Shown here in pieces: positions 52,132 to 60,625 of a stretch of DNA of 64,000 nt. How positions within the stretch are numbered: the first letter of the stretch is position 1; each line of letters starts with the position of its first letter. Position numbers and translations under genes: made by a program. A model generated the notes under the pieces. That model saw nothing but the letters and a program-made list of their open reading frames with translations, was not told the origin of the DNA and did no database searches. The DNA comes from Streptomyces sp. NBC_00483 (GTDB lineage: Bacteria > Actinomycetota > Actinomycetes > Streptomycetales > Streptomycetaceae), in the NCBI RefSeq assembly GCF_036013745.1, contig NZ_CP107880.1:7006001-7070000 (forward strand), in the 5' to 3' direction.

Positions 52132-54765
52132 GTGGAGCAGTCACGGGAAGACAATGAGGCCATGGGACGCGGGACGCGCGGGAAACTACGGATCTACCTC
52201 GGCAGCGCACCGGGCGTCGGCAAGACGTACGCGATGCTGTCCGAGGCACACCGCCGGGTGGAGCGGGGCACGGACTGCGTGGTGGCGTTCGTCGAGCATC
52301 ACGACCGGCCGCGCACCGAGGTGATGCTGCACGGCCTGGAGCAGATCCCGCGCAAAGAGCTCGCGTACCGGGGGACGGTCTTCCACGAGATGGACGTGGA
52401 CGCCGTGCTGCTGCGCGCCCCGGCCGTCGCCCTCGTCGACGAACTGGCGCACACGAACGTGCCGGGCTCGCGCAACGCCAAGCGCTGGCAGGACGTCGAG
52501 GAACTGCTTGGTGCGGGCATCGACGTCATATCGACCGTCAACATCCAGCATCTTGAGTCGTTGGGCGATGTGGTTGATTCGATCACTGGTGTACGTCAAC
52601 GGGAGACGGTCCCCGACGAAGTCGTCCGCCGTGCCGACCAGATCGAACTCGTCGACATGTCGCCCCAGTCGCTGCGCCGCCGCATGGCCCACGGCAACAT
52701 CTACAAGTCCGACAAGGTCGACGCGGCGCTCTCCAACTACTTCCGCCCCGGAAACCTCACCGCACTGCGGGAGTTGGCGCTCCTCTGGGTCGCCGACCGG
52801 GCCGACGAGTACCTCCAGGAGTACCGGGGCGAGCACAACATCCGTTCCACCTGGCAGGCCCGCGAGCGCATCGTCGTCGGCCTGACCGGAGGGCCCGAGG
52901 GCCGCACGTTGATCAGGCGCGCGGCGCGGCTCGCCGAGAAGGGCGCGGGCGGCGAGGTGCTCGCGGTCTACATCGCCCGCAGCGACGGCCTCACCGCCGC
53001 CTCGCCCAAGGAGCTGGCCGTCCAGCGCACCCTGGTCGAAGACCTGGGCGGCACGTTCCACCACGTCATCGGCGACGACATCCCCGCAGCCCTCCTGGAG
53101 TTCGCCCGCGGCGTCAACGCCACTCAGATCGTCCTCGGCTCCTCGCGGCGCAAGACCTGGCAGTACATGTTCGGCCCCGGCGTCGGCGCGACCGTCGCCC
53201 GCGAGTCCGGGCCCGACCTCGACGTGCACATCGTCACGCACGACGAGGTCGCCAAGGGGCGCGGACTCCCCGTCGCCCGCGGCGCCCGGCTCGGCCGGTC
53301 CCGGATCGTGTGGGGCTGGCTCACCGGCATCGGCGGCCCCGCGCTGCTCGCCCTTGTCCTCACGCACACCCACAGCGACCTCGGCCTCGCCAACGACATG
53401 CTGCTGTTCCTGTCGCTGACGGTCGCCGCCGCCCTGGTCGGCGGACTGCTTCCGGCGCTGGCCTCGGCGGCCTTCGGCTCACTGCTGCTCAACTACTTCT
53501 TCACGCCGCCGCTGCACCTGTGGACCGTCGCCGACCCCCGCAACATCGTTGCCATCGTGATCTTCGTGGGCGTCGCGGTGTCCGTGGCCTCGGTCGTGGA
53601 TCTCGCGGCGCGGCGCACCCACCAGGCGGCCCGGCTGCGCGCCGAGTCCGAGATCCTCGCCTTCCTGGCGGGCAGCGTGCTGCGCGGCGACACCAGCCTG
53701 GAGGCGCTGCTCGAACGCGTACGGGAGACCTTCGCGATGGAGTCCGTGGCACTCCTGGAGCGGGAGGGCGACACCGCGCCGTGGACCTGCGCGGCGAGCG
53801 TCGGCACGCAGTCCCTCGGCCGGCCCGAGGACGCCGATGTCGACATGCCGGTCGGGGACCACCTGGCGCTCGCCCTGACCGGGCGCGTGCTGCCCGCGGA
53901 GGACCGGCGCGTGCTTGCCGCGTTCGCCGCGCAGGCCGCCGTCGTGCTCGACCGCCAGCGCCTGCAGTCCGAGGCCGACCAGGCGCGGGCGCTCGCAGAG
54001 GGCAACCGCATCCGTACGGCCCTGCTGGCCGCCGTCTCGCACGATCTGCGCACGCCGCTCGCGGGCATCAAGGCGTCGGTGTCGTCACTGCGCTCCGAGG
54101 ACGTCGACTGGTCGCCCGAGGACCAGGCGGAGCTGCTCGCCGGGATCGAGGAGGGCTCCGACCGGCTCGACCACCTCGTCGGGAACCTGCTCGACATGTC
54201 GCGCCTGCAGACCGGCACCGTCACCCCGCTCATCCGCGAGATCGACCTCGACGAGGTCGTGCCGATGGCGCTGGTCGGCGTGCCGGACCCGGACCTCAAC
54301 GTCGACCTGGACGTACCCGAGACGCTGCCCATGGTCAGCGTCGACAAGGGGCTCCTGGAGCGCGCCGTCGCCAACGTCGTCGAGAACGCGGTCAAGTACA
54401 GCCCGCCCGACAAGCCCGTCCTCGTCTCCGCGAGCACGCTCGGCGACCGCGTCGAGCTGCGCGTCGTGGACCGCGGGCCCGGAGTCCCTGACGAGGCCAA
54501 GGACCGGATTTTCGAGCCCTTCCAGCGCTACGGTGACGCTCCGCGCGGCGCCGGTGTGGGCCTCGGGCTCGCCGTGGCGCGCGGCTTCACGGAGGCCATG
54601 GGGGGCACGCTCGGCGCGGAGGACACTCCAGGAGGCGGGCTCACGATGGTCCTGACCCTGCGGGCCGCGACCCGCACCACCCCGGACACGGCCCCGGAGG
54701 CCGTACGGACAGCCGGACAAGCAGCCGGACAGGCAACTGGTCCCCAGAGAGGCAGGCACGCATGA
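52132..54765 (+). CDS. kdpD: KdpD-type sensor histidine kinase
   Basis: An 877-aa kinase in KdpD order: KdpD domain with P-loop GSAPGVGKT, a universal-stress-protein domain (about residues 245-370), four closely packed membrane segments (about 385-490), GAF, the His box AAVSHDLRTPLAG and HATPase with GVGLGLAVARGF. KdpD senses potassium limitation and osmotic stress, and in some bacteria its USP domain binds c-di-AMP. GTG 52132 has TAGGCT 9 nt upstream (leaderless candidate); ATG 52162 is an alternative. No kdpFABC pump genes lie within the window. Confidence 0.92.
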   Translation: MEQSREDNEAMGRGTRGKLRIYLGSAPGVGKTYAMLSEAHRRVERGTDCVVAFVEHHDRPRTEVMLHGLEQIPRKELAYRGTVFHEMDVDAVLLRAPAVALVDELAHTNVPGSRNAKRWQDVEELLGAGIDVISTVNIQHLESLGDVVDSITGVRQRETVPDEVVRRADQIELVDMSPQSLRRRMAHGNIYKSDKVDAALSNYFRPGNLTALRELALLWVADRADEYLQEYRGEHNIRSTWQARERIVVGLTGGPEGRTLIRRAARLAEKGAGGEVLAVYIARSDGLTAASPKELAVQRTLVEDLGGTFHHVIGDDIPAALLEFARGVNATQIVLGSSRRKTWQYMFGPGVGATVARESGPDLDVHIVTHDEVAKGRGLPVARGARLGRSRIVWGWLTGIGGPALLALVLTHTHSDLGLANDMLLFLSLTVAAALVGGLLPALASAAFGSLLLNYFFTPPLHLWTVADPRNIVAIVIFVGVAVSVASVVDLAARRTHQAARLRAESEILAFLAGSVLRGDTSLEALLERVRETFAMESVALLEREGDTAPWTCAASVGTQSLGRPEDADVDMPVGDHLALALTGRVLPAEDRRVLAAFAAQAAVVLDRQRLQSEADQARALAEGNRIRTALLAAVSHDLRTPLAGIKASVSSLRSEDVDWSPEDQAELLAGIEEGSDRLDHLVGNLLDMSRLQTGTVTPLIREIDLDEVVPMALVGVPDPDLNVDLDVPETLPMVSVDKGLLERAVANVVENAVKYSPPDKPVLVSASTLGDRVELRVVDRGPGVPDEAKDRIFEPFQRYGDAPRGAGVGLGLAVARGFTEAMGGTLGAEDTPGGGLTMVLTLRAATRTTPDTAPEAVRTAGQAAGQATGPQRGRHA

Positions 54766-55445
54766 CCCGGGTGCTCGTGGTCGACGACGAGCCGCAGATC
54801 GTCCGCGCCCTCGTCATCAACCTGAAGGCGCGCAAGTACGAGGTGGACGCCGCCGCGGACGGGGCGCAGGCGCTGCAGCTCGCCGCCGCCCGCCACCCCG
54901 ACGTGATCGTCCTCGACCTGGGCCTGCCCGACATGGACGGCGTCGAGGTGATCAAGGGGCTGCGCGGCTGGACCCGCGTACCGATCCTGGTGCTGTCCGC
55001 GCGGCACTCGTCCGACGAGAAGGTCGAGGCGCTCGACGCGGGCGCCGACGACTACGTGACCAAGCCCTTCGGCATGGACGAGCTCCTCGCCCGGCTGCGG
55101 GCGGCCGTGCGGCGGGCGGAGCCCACGGGTGGGACCGAGGACGAGGGGATCGTCGAGACCTCGGACTTCACGGTCGACATGGCCGCGAAAAAGGTAAACC
55201 GGGGCGGGCACGACGTACGGCTGACCCCCACCGAATGGCATCTCCTGGAGGTCCTGGTGCGCAATACGGGCCGCCTGGTCAGCCAGAAGCAGCTGCTGCA
55301 GGAGGTGTGGGGGCCCTCGTACGGGACGGAGACCAACTATCTGCGGGTGTACATGGCGCAGTTGCGGCGCAAGTTGGAGACCGATCCCTCGCATCCGCGG
55401 CACTTCGTCACGGAACCGGGGATGGGGTACCGATTCGAGCGGTGA
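54762..55445 (+). CDS. kdpE: KdpE-type response regulator (OmpR family)
   Basis: A 227-aa regulator. The receiver domain has VVDDE, phospho-acceptor Asp in IVLDLGLPD and Lys in VTKPFG. The OmpR-type winged helix has TEWHLLEVLVRN and YLRVYMAQLRRKLE. ATG 54762 overlaps the kdpD stop by 4 bp. With pump genes absent, its targets here may be the potassium genes downstream. Confidence 0.92.
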   Translation: MTRVLVVDDEPQIVRALVINLKARKYEVDAAADGAQALQLAAARHPDVIVLDLGLPDMDGVEVIKGLRGWTRVPILVLSARHSSDEKVEALDAGADDYVTKPFGMDELLARLRAAVRRAEPTGGTEDEGIVETSDFTVDMAAKKVNRGGHDVRLTPTEWHLLEVLVRNTGRLVSQKQLLQEVWGPSYGTETNYLRVYMAQLRRKLETDPSHPRHFVTEPGMGYRFER

Positions 55446-55509
55446 GGCCCGCGAAAGCGGGTACACCAGCGGGTACGACCCTGTCACAGGGCCCAGGTAC
55501 GCTTCCAGT

Positions 55510-55920
55510 ATGAGTGCTGTTCCGCGTTCCGACAGGGCGTCCGAGAAGCCGGCGGGCCGGTTCCGGCGCATGCTCGACAGGCTGTCCAGTTCCCAGGAGG
55601 ACCTGGAGTCGGAGGAGCTGCGCGAGGACTCGGAGACCACCGGCTGCACGCGCATCGGCGACTGCGCGGACCGACAAATGGTCACTGTTACTGGTACGTT
55701 GCGCACGGTAACCCTGCGACCACGCGCCGGAGTTCCCGCGCTGGAGGCGGAGTTGTTCGACGGCTCGGCCGCGGTGGACGTGGTGTGGCTCGGCAGGCGC
55801 TCGATCGTCGGGATCGAGCCGGGGCGCAAACTCATAGCTTCGGGACGGATCTCGATGAGTCGGGGCCGTAGGGTGCTGTTCAATCCGAAGTACGAACTCA
55901 GACCGCTCGGACGGGAGTAG
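55510..55920 (+). CDS. OB-fold nucleic-acid-binding domain protein
   Basis: A 136-aa protein with a charged, unstructured start and an OB-fold (VTVTGTLRTVTLRP...LFDGSAAVDVVWLGRR). The orthologue in M. tuberculosis (Rv2694c) has the same position before DUF3159. ATG 55510 has TACGCT 6 nt upstream and no ribosome binding site, suggesting a leaderless mRNA. The DUF3159 gene follows after 3 bp. Function unknown; nucleic-acid or ligand binding is possible. Confidence 0.85.
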   Translation: MSAVPRSDRASEKPAGRFRRMLDRLSSSQEDLESEELREDSETTGCTRIGDCADRQMVTVTGTLRTVTLRPRAGVPALEAELFDGSAAVDVVWLGRRSIVGIEPGRKLIASGRISMSRGRRVLFNPKYELRPLGRE

Positions 55921-55923
55921 CCG

Positions 55924-56709
55924 GTGACGTCCCTCGACAAGCCGACCGAACGTGAACCCGGAGTCGATCAAGGCGCCGTGACGGACAAGTCCGTGACCGA
56001 GGCCGCGCTCTTCGAGGCCTTCGGCGGCGTGCGGGGCATGGTGGAGACCGTCCTGCCCGGCCTCCTCTTCGTGAGCATCTTCACGGTCAACAAGGACCTG
56101 CACATGTCGGCCATCGCGGCCCTCGCGGTGTCCCTGGTCCTCGTCGTCGTGCGCCTCGTCATGAAAGACACCGTCAAGCACGCCTTCAGTGGCGTCTTCG
56201 GTGTCGCCTTCGGTGTTGTCTTCGCGATGATGACGGGCAACGCCAAGGCGTTCTATCTGCCGGGCATGCTCTACACGTTGGGGCTCGCGCTCGCGTACAT
56301 CGTGACCACCCTGTGCGGTGTTCCGTTGATCGGGCTCATCCTCGGGCCCGTGTTCAAGGAGAACCTCTCCTGGCGCACCCGCAACCCCGGCCGCAAGAAG
56401 GCGTACGCCAAGGCGAGTTGGGCCTGGGGCCTGATCCTCCTGGCCAAGTGCGCGATTCTGTTCCCGCTGTACTTCTGGGCGGACACGGATTCTGCCAACA
56501 CTCAATTCGGCTGGGTGCTCGTCGCGTTGAAGATCCCGCCGTTCCTGCTGGCGGTGTGGCTCACGTGGGTGTTCCTGGCGAAGGCGCCCGCGCCCATCGA
56601 CGTGTTCGCGGAGATGGAGGAGAAGGAGCGGCAGGCCGAGGCCGAGCGCGAGCAGGCTCAGGCCGCCAGTGAAGAGAACGGGCGGGCGCGGCATCGCCGC
56701 GAGGTCTGA
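55924..56709 (+). CDS. DUF3159 family membrane protein
   Basis: A 261-aa protein with about five to six membrane segments (between residues ~38 and 225) and a charged Glu/Gln-rich C-terminal tail. The family is confined to actinobacteria and sits beside TrkA genes (Rv2693c, next to ceoC/ceoB). GTG 55924 is 3 bp after the OB-fold gene, so they form an operon. A channel or transporter role in ion homeostasis is a guess from context. Its stop codon falls inside a 22-bp tandem duplication. Confidence 0.85.
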   Translation: MTSLDKPTEREPGVDQGAVTDKSVTEAALFEAFGGVRGMVETVLPGLLFVSIFTVNKDLHMSAIAALAVSLVLVVVRLVMKDTVKHAFSGVFGVAFGVVFAMMTGNAKAFYLPGMLYTLGLALAYIVTTLCGVPLIGLILGPVFKENLSWRTRNPGRKKAYAKASWAWGLILLAKCAILFPLYFWADTDSANTQFGWVLVALKIPPFLLAVWLTWVFLAKAPAPIDVFAEMEEKERQAEAEREQAQAASEENGRARHRREV

Positions 56710-56749
56710 CCCTCGTACGACCCGAGACTGACCCTCGTACGACCCGAGA
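56706..56749. repeat. 22-bp perfect tandem duplication spanning the DUF3159 stop
   Basis: The unit at 56706-56727 is repeated exactly at 56728-56749. The first copy includes the stop codon TGA (56707-56709). This looks like a recent slippage duplication. Confidence 0.9.
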
Positions 56750-56770
56750 ACGGCCCGTCGTGAACGACGA

Positions 56771-56813
56771 CAAGGAGGCGGCCCCGAGCCAAGAGCTCGG
56801 GGCCGCCTCCTTG
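56771..56813. terminator. Bidirectional terminator between the DUF3159 and trkA genes
   Basis: Perfect 18-bp inverted repeat (56771-56788 and 56796-56813) between convergent genes. Confidence 0.9.
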
Positions 56814-56838
56814 TGCCTGCCTCATGCAGAGCAGCGCG

Positions 56839-57510
56839 TTACGCGTCCTCGCGTCGCACCGACAGCAGGTCCTCCAGCTGCTCCTCGCGCGCCTGCGCCG
56901 CGACGAACAGCAGCTCGTCGCCCGCCTCGAGGGAGTCCTCCGCGCTGGGGGCCAGCACGCGGGTGCCGCGGATGATCGTCACCAGGGACGTGTCCTGCGG
57001 CCACTGGACGTCACCGACCCGGGTGCCGGCCAGGGCCGACTCCTCCGGGAGGGTCAGCTCGACCAGGTTCGCGTCGCCGTGGCTGAAGCGGAGCAGGCGG
57101 ACGAGATCGCCCACGCTGACCGCCTCTTCGACGAGCGCCGACATGAGGCGCGGCGTCGAGACGGCCACGTCCACGCCCCACGACTCGTTGAACAGCCACT
57201 CGTTCTTCGGGTTGTTGACGCGGGCGACGACCCGCGGGACCCCGTACTCGGTCTTCGCGAGCAGCGAGACGACCAAGTTGACCTTGTCGTCGCCGGTGGC
57301 CGCGATGACCACGTTGCAGCGCTGCAGCGCCGCCTCGTCCAGGGACGTGATCTCGCAGGCGTCGGCGAGCAGCCACTCCGCCTGCGGGACGCGCTCGACC
57401 GAGATGGCGGTCGGGGCCTTGTCGACGAGGAGGACCTCGTGACCGTTCTCCAGGAGCTCGCCCGCGATCGAACGACCGACCGCTCCGGCTCCGGCAATGG
57501 CGACCCTCAT
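56839..57510 (-). CDS. TrkA-family potassium uptake regulatory protein (second copy)
   Basis: A 223-aa RCK protein. An N-terminal Rossmann NAD-binding domain (GAGAVGRSIA) and an RCK_C/TrkA_C domain (about residues 140-220, with GTRVGDVQWP). Proteins of this sort gate Trk/Ktr K+ channels or other K+ transporters, and RCK_C domains can bind c-di-AMP. The ATG at 57510 overlaps the upstream trkA stop by 1 bp (TGATG). It is equivalent to one of ceoB/ceoC in mycobacteria. Confidence 0.9.
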   Translation of the reverse strand: MRVAIAGAGAVGRSIAGELLENGHEVLLVDKAPTAISVERVPQAEWLLADACEITSLDEAALQRCNVVIAATGDDKVNLVVSLLAKTEYGVPRVVARVNNPKNEWLFNESWGVDVAVSTPRLMSALVEEAVSVGDLVRLLRFSHGDANLVELTLPEESALAGTRVGDVQWPQDTSLVTIIRGTRVLAPSAEDSLEAGDELLFVAAQAREEQLEDLLSVRREDA

Positions 57511-58178
57511 CACTGACCGCCTTCCTCGGGGCCCTCGGCGAACGCCGCCTCGACCTTCTCGACGTCGTCCGTGCGCATCATCACGTGCACGAGGTCGCCC
57601 TCCTGGAGCACCGTCTGCGACGTCGGCAGGATCGCCTCGCCGAGCCGGGTCAGGAACGCGACGCGTACGCCGGTCTCCTCCTGGAGGCGGCTGATCTTCT
57701 GGCCGATCCAGGACTCCGAGGCGTGCACCTCGGCGAGCTGGACGCCACCGGTGGGATCGCGCCACAGCGGCTCCGCGCCGGACGGCAGCAGGCGCCGCAG
57801 CATCTGGTCGGCGGTCCAGCGGACCGTGGCGACCGTCGGGATGCCCAGGCGCTGGTAGACCTCCGCGCGACGGGGGTCGTAGATGCGCGCCGCCACGTTC
57901 TCGATGCCGAACATCTCGCGGGCCACGCGGGCGGCGATGATGTTCGAGTTGTCACCACTGGAGACGGCGGCGAAGGCGCCGGCCTCCTCGATGCCCGCTT
58001 CGCGCAGGGTGTCCTGGTCGAAACCGACTCCGGTGACCCGACGGCCGCCGAAACCCGAACCCAGGCGACGGAACGCCGTCGGGTCCTGATCGACCACGGC
58101 GACCGTGTGGCCCTGCTGCTCCAGGGTCTGGGCGAGTTGGGACCCTACTCGGCCACAGCCCATGATCACGATATGCAC
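57510..58178 (-). CDS. TrkA-family potassium uptake regulatory protein (first copy)
   Basis: A 222-aa RCK protein with Rossmann motif GCGRVGSQLA and a TrkA_C domain near residues 135-215 (GQKISRLQEETGVRV). The pair of single-RCK proteins, coupled by TGATG, probably forms a hetero-assembly. GTG 58178 (MHIVIMGCG) was chosen; GTG 58193 is an alternative. No Trk membrane subunit is encoded next to them. A KimA-like potassium importer gene is divergent from them instead. Confidence 0.9.
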   Translation of the reverse strand: MHIVIMGCGRVGSQLAQTLEQQGHTVAVVDQDPTAFRRLGSGFGGRRVTGVGFDQDTLREAGIEEAGAFAAVSSGDNSNIIAARVAREMFGIENVAARIYDPRRAEVYQRLGIPTVATVRWTADQMLRRLLPSGAEPLWRDPTGGVQLAEVHASESWIGQKISRLQEETGVRVAFLTRLGEAILPTSQTVLQEGDLVHVMMRTDDVEKVEAAFAEGPEEGGQ

Positions 58179-58459
58179 GGCCCTACCCCGCACTCCTCAT
58201 AGGCCTTCTGACCTGCGTAAACGTCCTGCTCATGGCTCTCTCTCGCGGGATGGTCCAGCCGGTGCGGCTCGATCTCGGGCACGATGCGGGCTGCTGTGCG
58301 GCTCGCGCTCTGGACCACCGTATCGGCTCTGTAAGAGATCTCCCCCTTCGCGTCGGTGGACAGTCGGTGGTCACATCTGCGCAGGCGTGGCGCACAGCAC
58401 GAAGCTGAATGGGGGTGGTGGGTGGGCGACCCCCCGTTCGAACGCTTACGATCCTCTCC

Positions 58460-60505
58460 GTGTCCAAACTGACCGACGTGCCCAAACGGATCTTGATCGG
58501 GCGCGCACTGCGCAGCGACCGGCTGGGAGAAACGCTCCTGCCGAAGCGCATCGCTCTCCCCGTTTTCGCTTCCGACCCGCTGTCCTCCGTGGCGTATGCG
58601 CCCGGCGAGGTCCTGCTGGTCCTCTCCATTGCGGGCGTGTCGGCCTACCACTTCAGCCCCTGGATCGCGGTCGCGGTCGTCGTGCTGATGTTCACGGTCG
58701 TCGCCTCCTACCGCCAGAACGTCCACGCCTATCCGAGCGGTGGCGGCGACTACGAGGTGGCGAACACCAACCTCGGGCCGAAGGCCGGCCTCACCGTCGC
58801 GAGCGCGCTGCTCGTCGACTACGTCCTGACGGTGGCCGTGTCGATCTCGTCCGGCATCGAGAACCTCGGCTCCGCGGTCCCGTTCGTGATCGAGCACAAG
58901 GTGCTGTGCGCGGTCGCCGTGATCGTGCTGCTCACCTTGATGAATCTGCGCGGTGTGAAGGAGTCGGGGAAGCTTTTCGCCATTCCCACGTACGTCTTCG
59001 TGGCCGGCGTCTTCATCATGATCGCCTGGGGTGCGTTCCGCGGGCTCGTCCTCGGCGACGCCATGCACGCGCCCACCGCCGACTTCCACATCAAGGCGGA
59101 GCACCAGGGCCTCGCGGGCTTCGCGCTCGTCTTCCTGCTGCTGCGCGCCTTCTCGTCCGGATGTGCGGCGCTCACCGGCGTCGAGGCGATCTCCAACGGT
59201 GTCCCGGCCTTCCGCAAGCCGAAGTCGAAGAACGCGGCGAGCACGCTCGCGCTGATGGGCGGCCTCGCCGTCACCATGTTCTGCGGCATCATCGTGCTGG
59301 CCCTCGTGACCGACGTGCGGATGGCGGAGAACCCGGCGAAGGACCTGATCCACAACGGTGCCGCGGTCGGCTCCGGTTTTGTGCAGGACCCGGTGATCTC
59401 GCAGGTCGCCGAGGCCGTCTTCGGCGGCGGCAGCTTCATGTTCCTGGTCCTCGCGGCCGCCACCGCCCTCGTCCTCTTCCTCGCGGCCAACACCGCGTAC
59501 AACGGCTTCCCGCTGCTCGGCTCGATCCTCGCCCAGGACCGCTACCTGCCGCGCCAGCTGCACACCCGCGGCGACCGCCTCGCGTTCTCCAACGGCATCG
59601 TGCTGCTGGCGGGCGCGGCGGCCCTCCTGGTCGTCATCTACGGGGCCGACTCGACGCGCCTGATCCAGCTGTACATCGTGGGCGTGTTCGTCTCCTTCAC
59701 GCTCAGCCAGATCGGCATGGTGCGGCACTGGAACCGGCACCTGGCCACGGAGCGGGACCCCGCCAAGCGCCGCCACATGATCCGCTCCCGCGCGATCAAC
59801 ACGTTCGGCGCGTTCCTGACCGGCATGGTCCTCGTGGTCGTCCTCCTTACGAAGTTCACGCACGGCGCCTGGGTCGCACTGCTCGGCATGTGCATCTTCT
59901 TCGTGACGATGACCGTGATCCGCAAGCACTACGACCGGGTCGCCGAGGAGATCGCCGCGCCGGAGACCCCGACGGACGACAGCGTGCGCCCCTCGCGCGT
60001 GCACTCCCTGGTCCTCGTGTCGAAGATCCACCGGCCGACGCTGCGGGCGCTCGCGTACGCCAAGTTGATGCGCACGGACACCCTTGAGGCATTGAGCGTC
60101 AATGTTGATCCAGCAGAGACGAAGACGTTGAGGGACGAGTGGGAGCGTCGAGGTATTGACGTGCCGCTCAAGGTTCTTGACTCGCCGTACCGGGAAATCA
60201 CCCGGCCGATCATCGAGTACGTGAAGAACCTGCGCCGCGAGTCCCCGCGCGACGCGGTCAGCGTGATCATCCCCGAGTACGTGGTGGGCCACTGGTACGA
60301 GCACCTGCTGCACAACCAGAGCGCGCTGCGGCTGAAGGGGCGACTGCTCTTCACCCCCGGCATCATGGTCACGTCCGTCCCGTACCAGCTGGAGTCCTCC
60401 GAGGCCGCGAAGAAGCGGGCCCGCAGACGGTCCGAGTGGAACGCGCCGGGTGCCGTGCGGCGCGGTCCGGTCGAGAAGCGCCCGAAGGAGCCCACCTCGA
60501 AGTAG
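58460..60505 (+). CDS. APC-superfamily permease, KimA-like potassium importer
   Basis: A 681-aa protein with about 12 membrane helices (residues ~25-485) and a ~190-residue cytoplasmic tail. Segments such as FASDPLSSVAYAPGE, SYRQNVHAYPSGGGDY, LTVAVSISSG and AFSSGCAALTGVEAISN, and the tail end LLHNQSALRLKGRLLF, resemble Bacillus subtilis KimA, a high-affinity K+/H+ symporter, from start to finish; general annotation would call it an amino-acid permease. GTG 58460 has TACGAT 7 nt upstream and no ribosome binding site, suggesting a leaderless mRNA. It is divergent from the trkA pair. Confidence 0.85.
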   Translation: MSKLTDVPKRILIGRALRSDRLGETLLPKRIALPVFASDPLSSVAYAPGEVLLVLSIAGVSAYHFSPWIAVAVVVLMFTVVASYRQNVHAYPSGGGDYEVANTNLGPKAGLTVASALLVDYVLTVAVSISSGIENLGSAVPFVIEHKVLCAVAVIVLLTLMNLRGVKESGKLFAIPTYVFVAGVFIMIAWGAFRGLVLGDAMHAPTADFHIKAEHQGLAGFALVFLLLRAFSSGCAALTGVEAISNGVPAFRKPKSKNAASTLALMGGLAVTMFCGIIVLALVTDVRMAENPAKDLIHNGAAVGSGFVQDPVISQVAEAVFGGGSFMFLVLAAATALVLFLAANTAYNGFPLLGSILAQDRYLPRQLHTRGDRLAFSNGIVLLAGAAALLVVIYGADSTRLIQLYIVGVFVSFTLSQIGMVRHWNRHLATERDPAKRRHMIRSRAINTFGAFLTGMVLVVVLLTKFTHGAWVALLGMCIFFVTMTVIRKHYDRVAEEIAAPETPTDDSVRPSRVHSLVLVSKIHRPTLRALAYAKLMRTDTLEALSVNVDPAETKTLRDEWERRGIDVPLKVLDSPYREITRPIIEYVKNLRRESPRDAVSVIIPEYVVGHWYEHLLHNQSALRLKGRLLFTPGIMVTSVPYQLESSEAAKKRARRRSEWNAPGAVRRGPVEKRPKEPTSK

Positions 60506-60625
60506 CCGGGTGGCCGCCTTGGTGAGCGGCCGGACGACAGCCACGTAAACTGGTGGGCTGGTGTCCGGCCGCTTTTCCGTGGCCGCGACGCCGAAGACTT
60601 TCCCCTTACGTACTGGAGCCCCGCC

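Noticed and set aside
58430..58445. GTTCGAACG sequence resembling a tRNA T loop
   Set aside because: No acceptor, anticodon or D stems can be formed around it.
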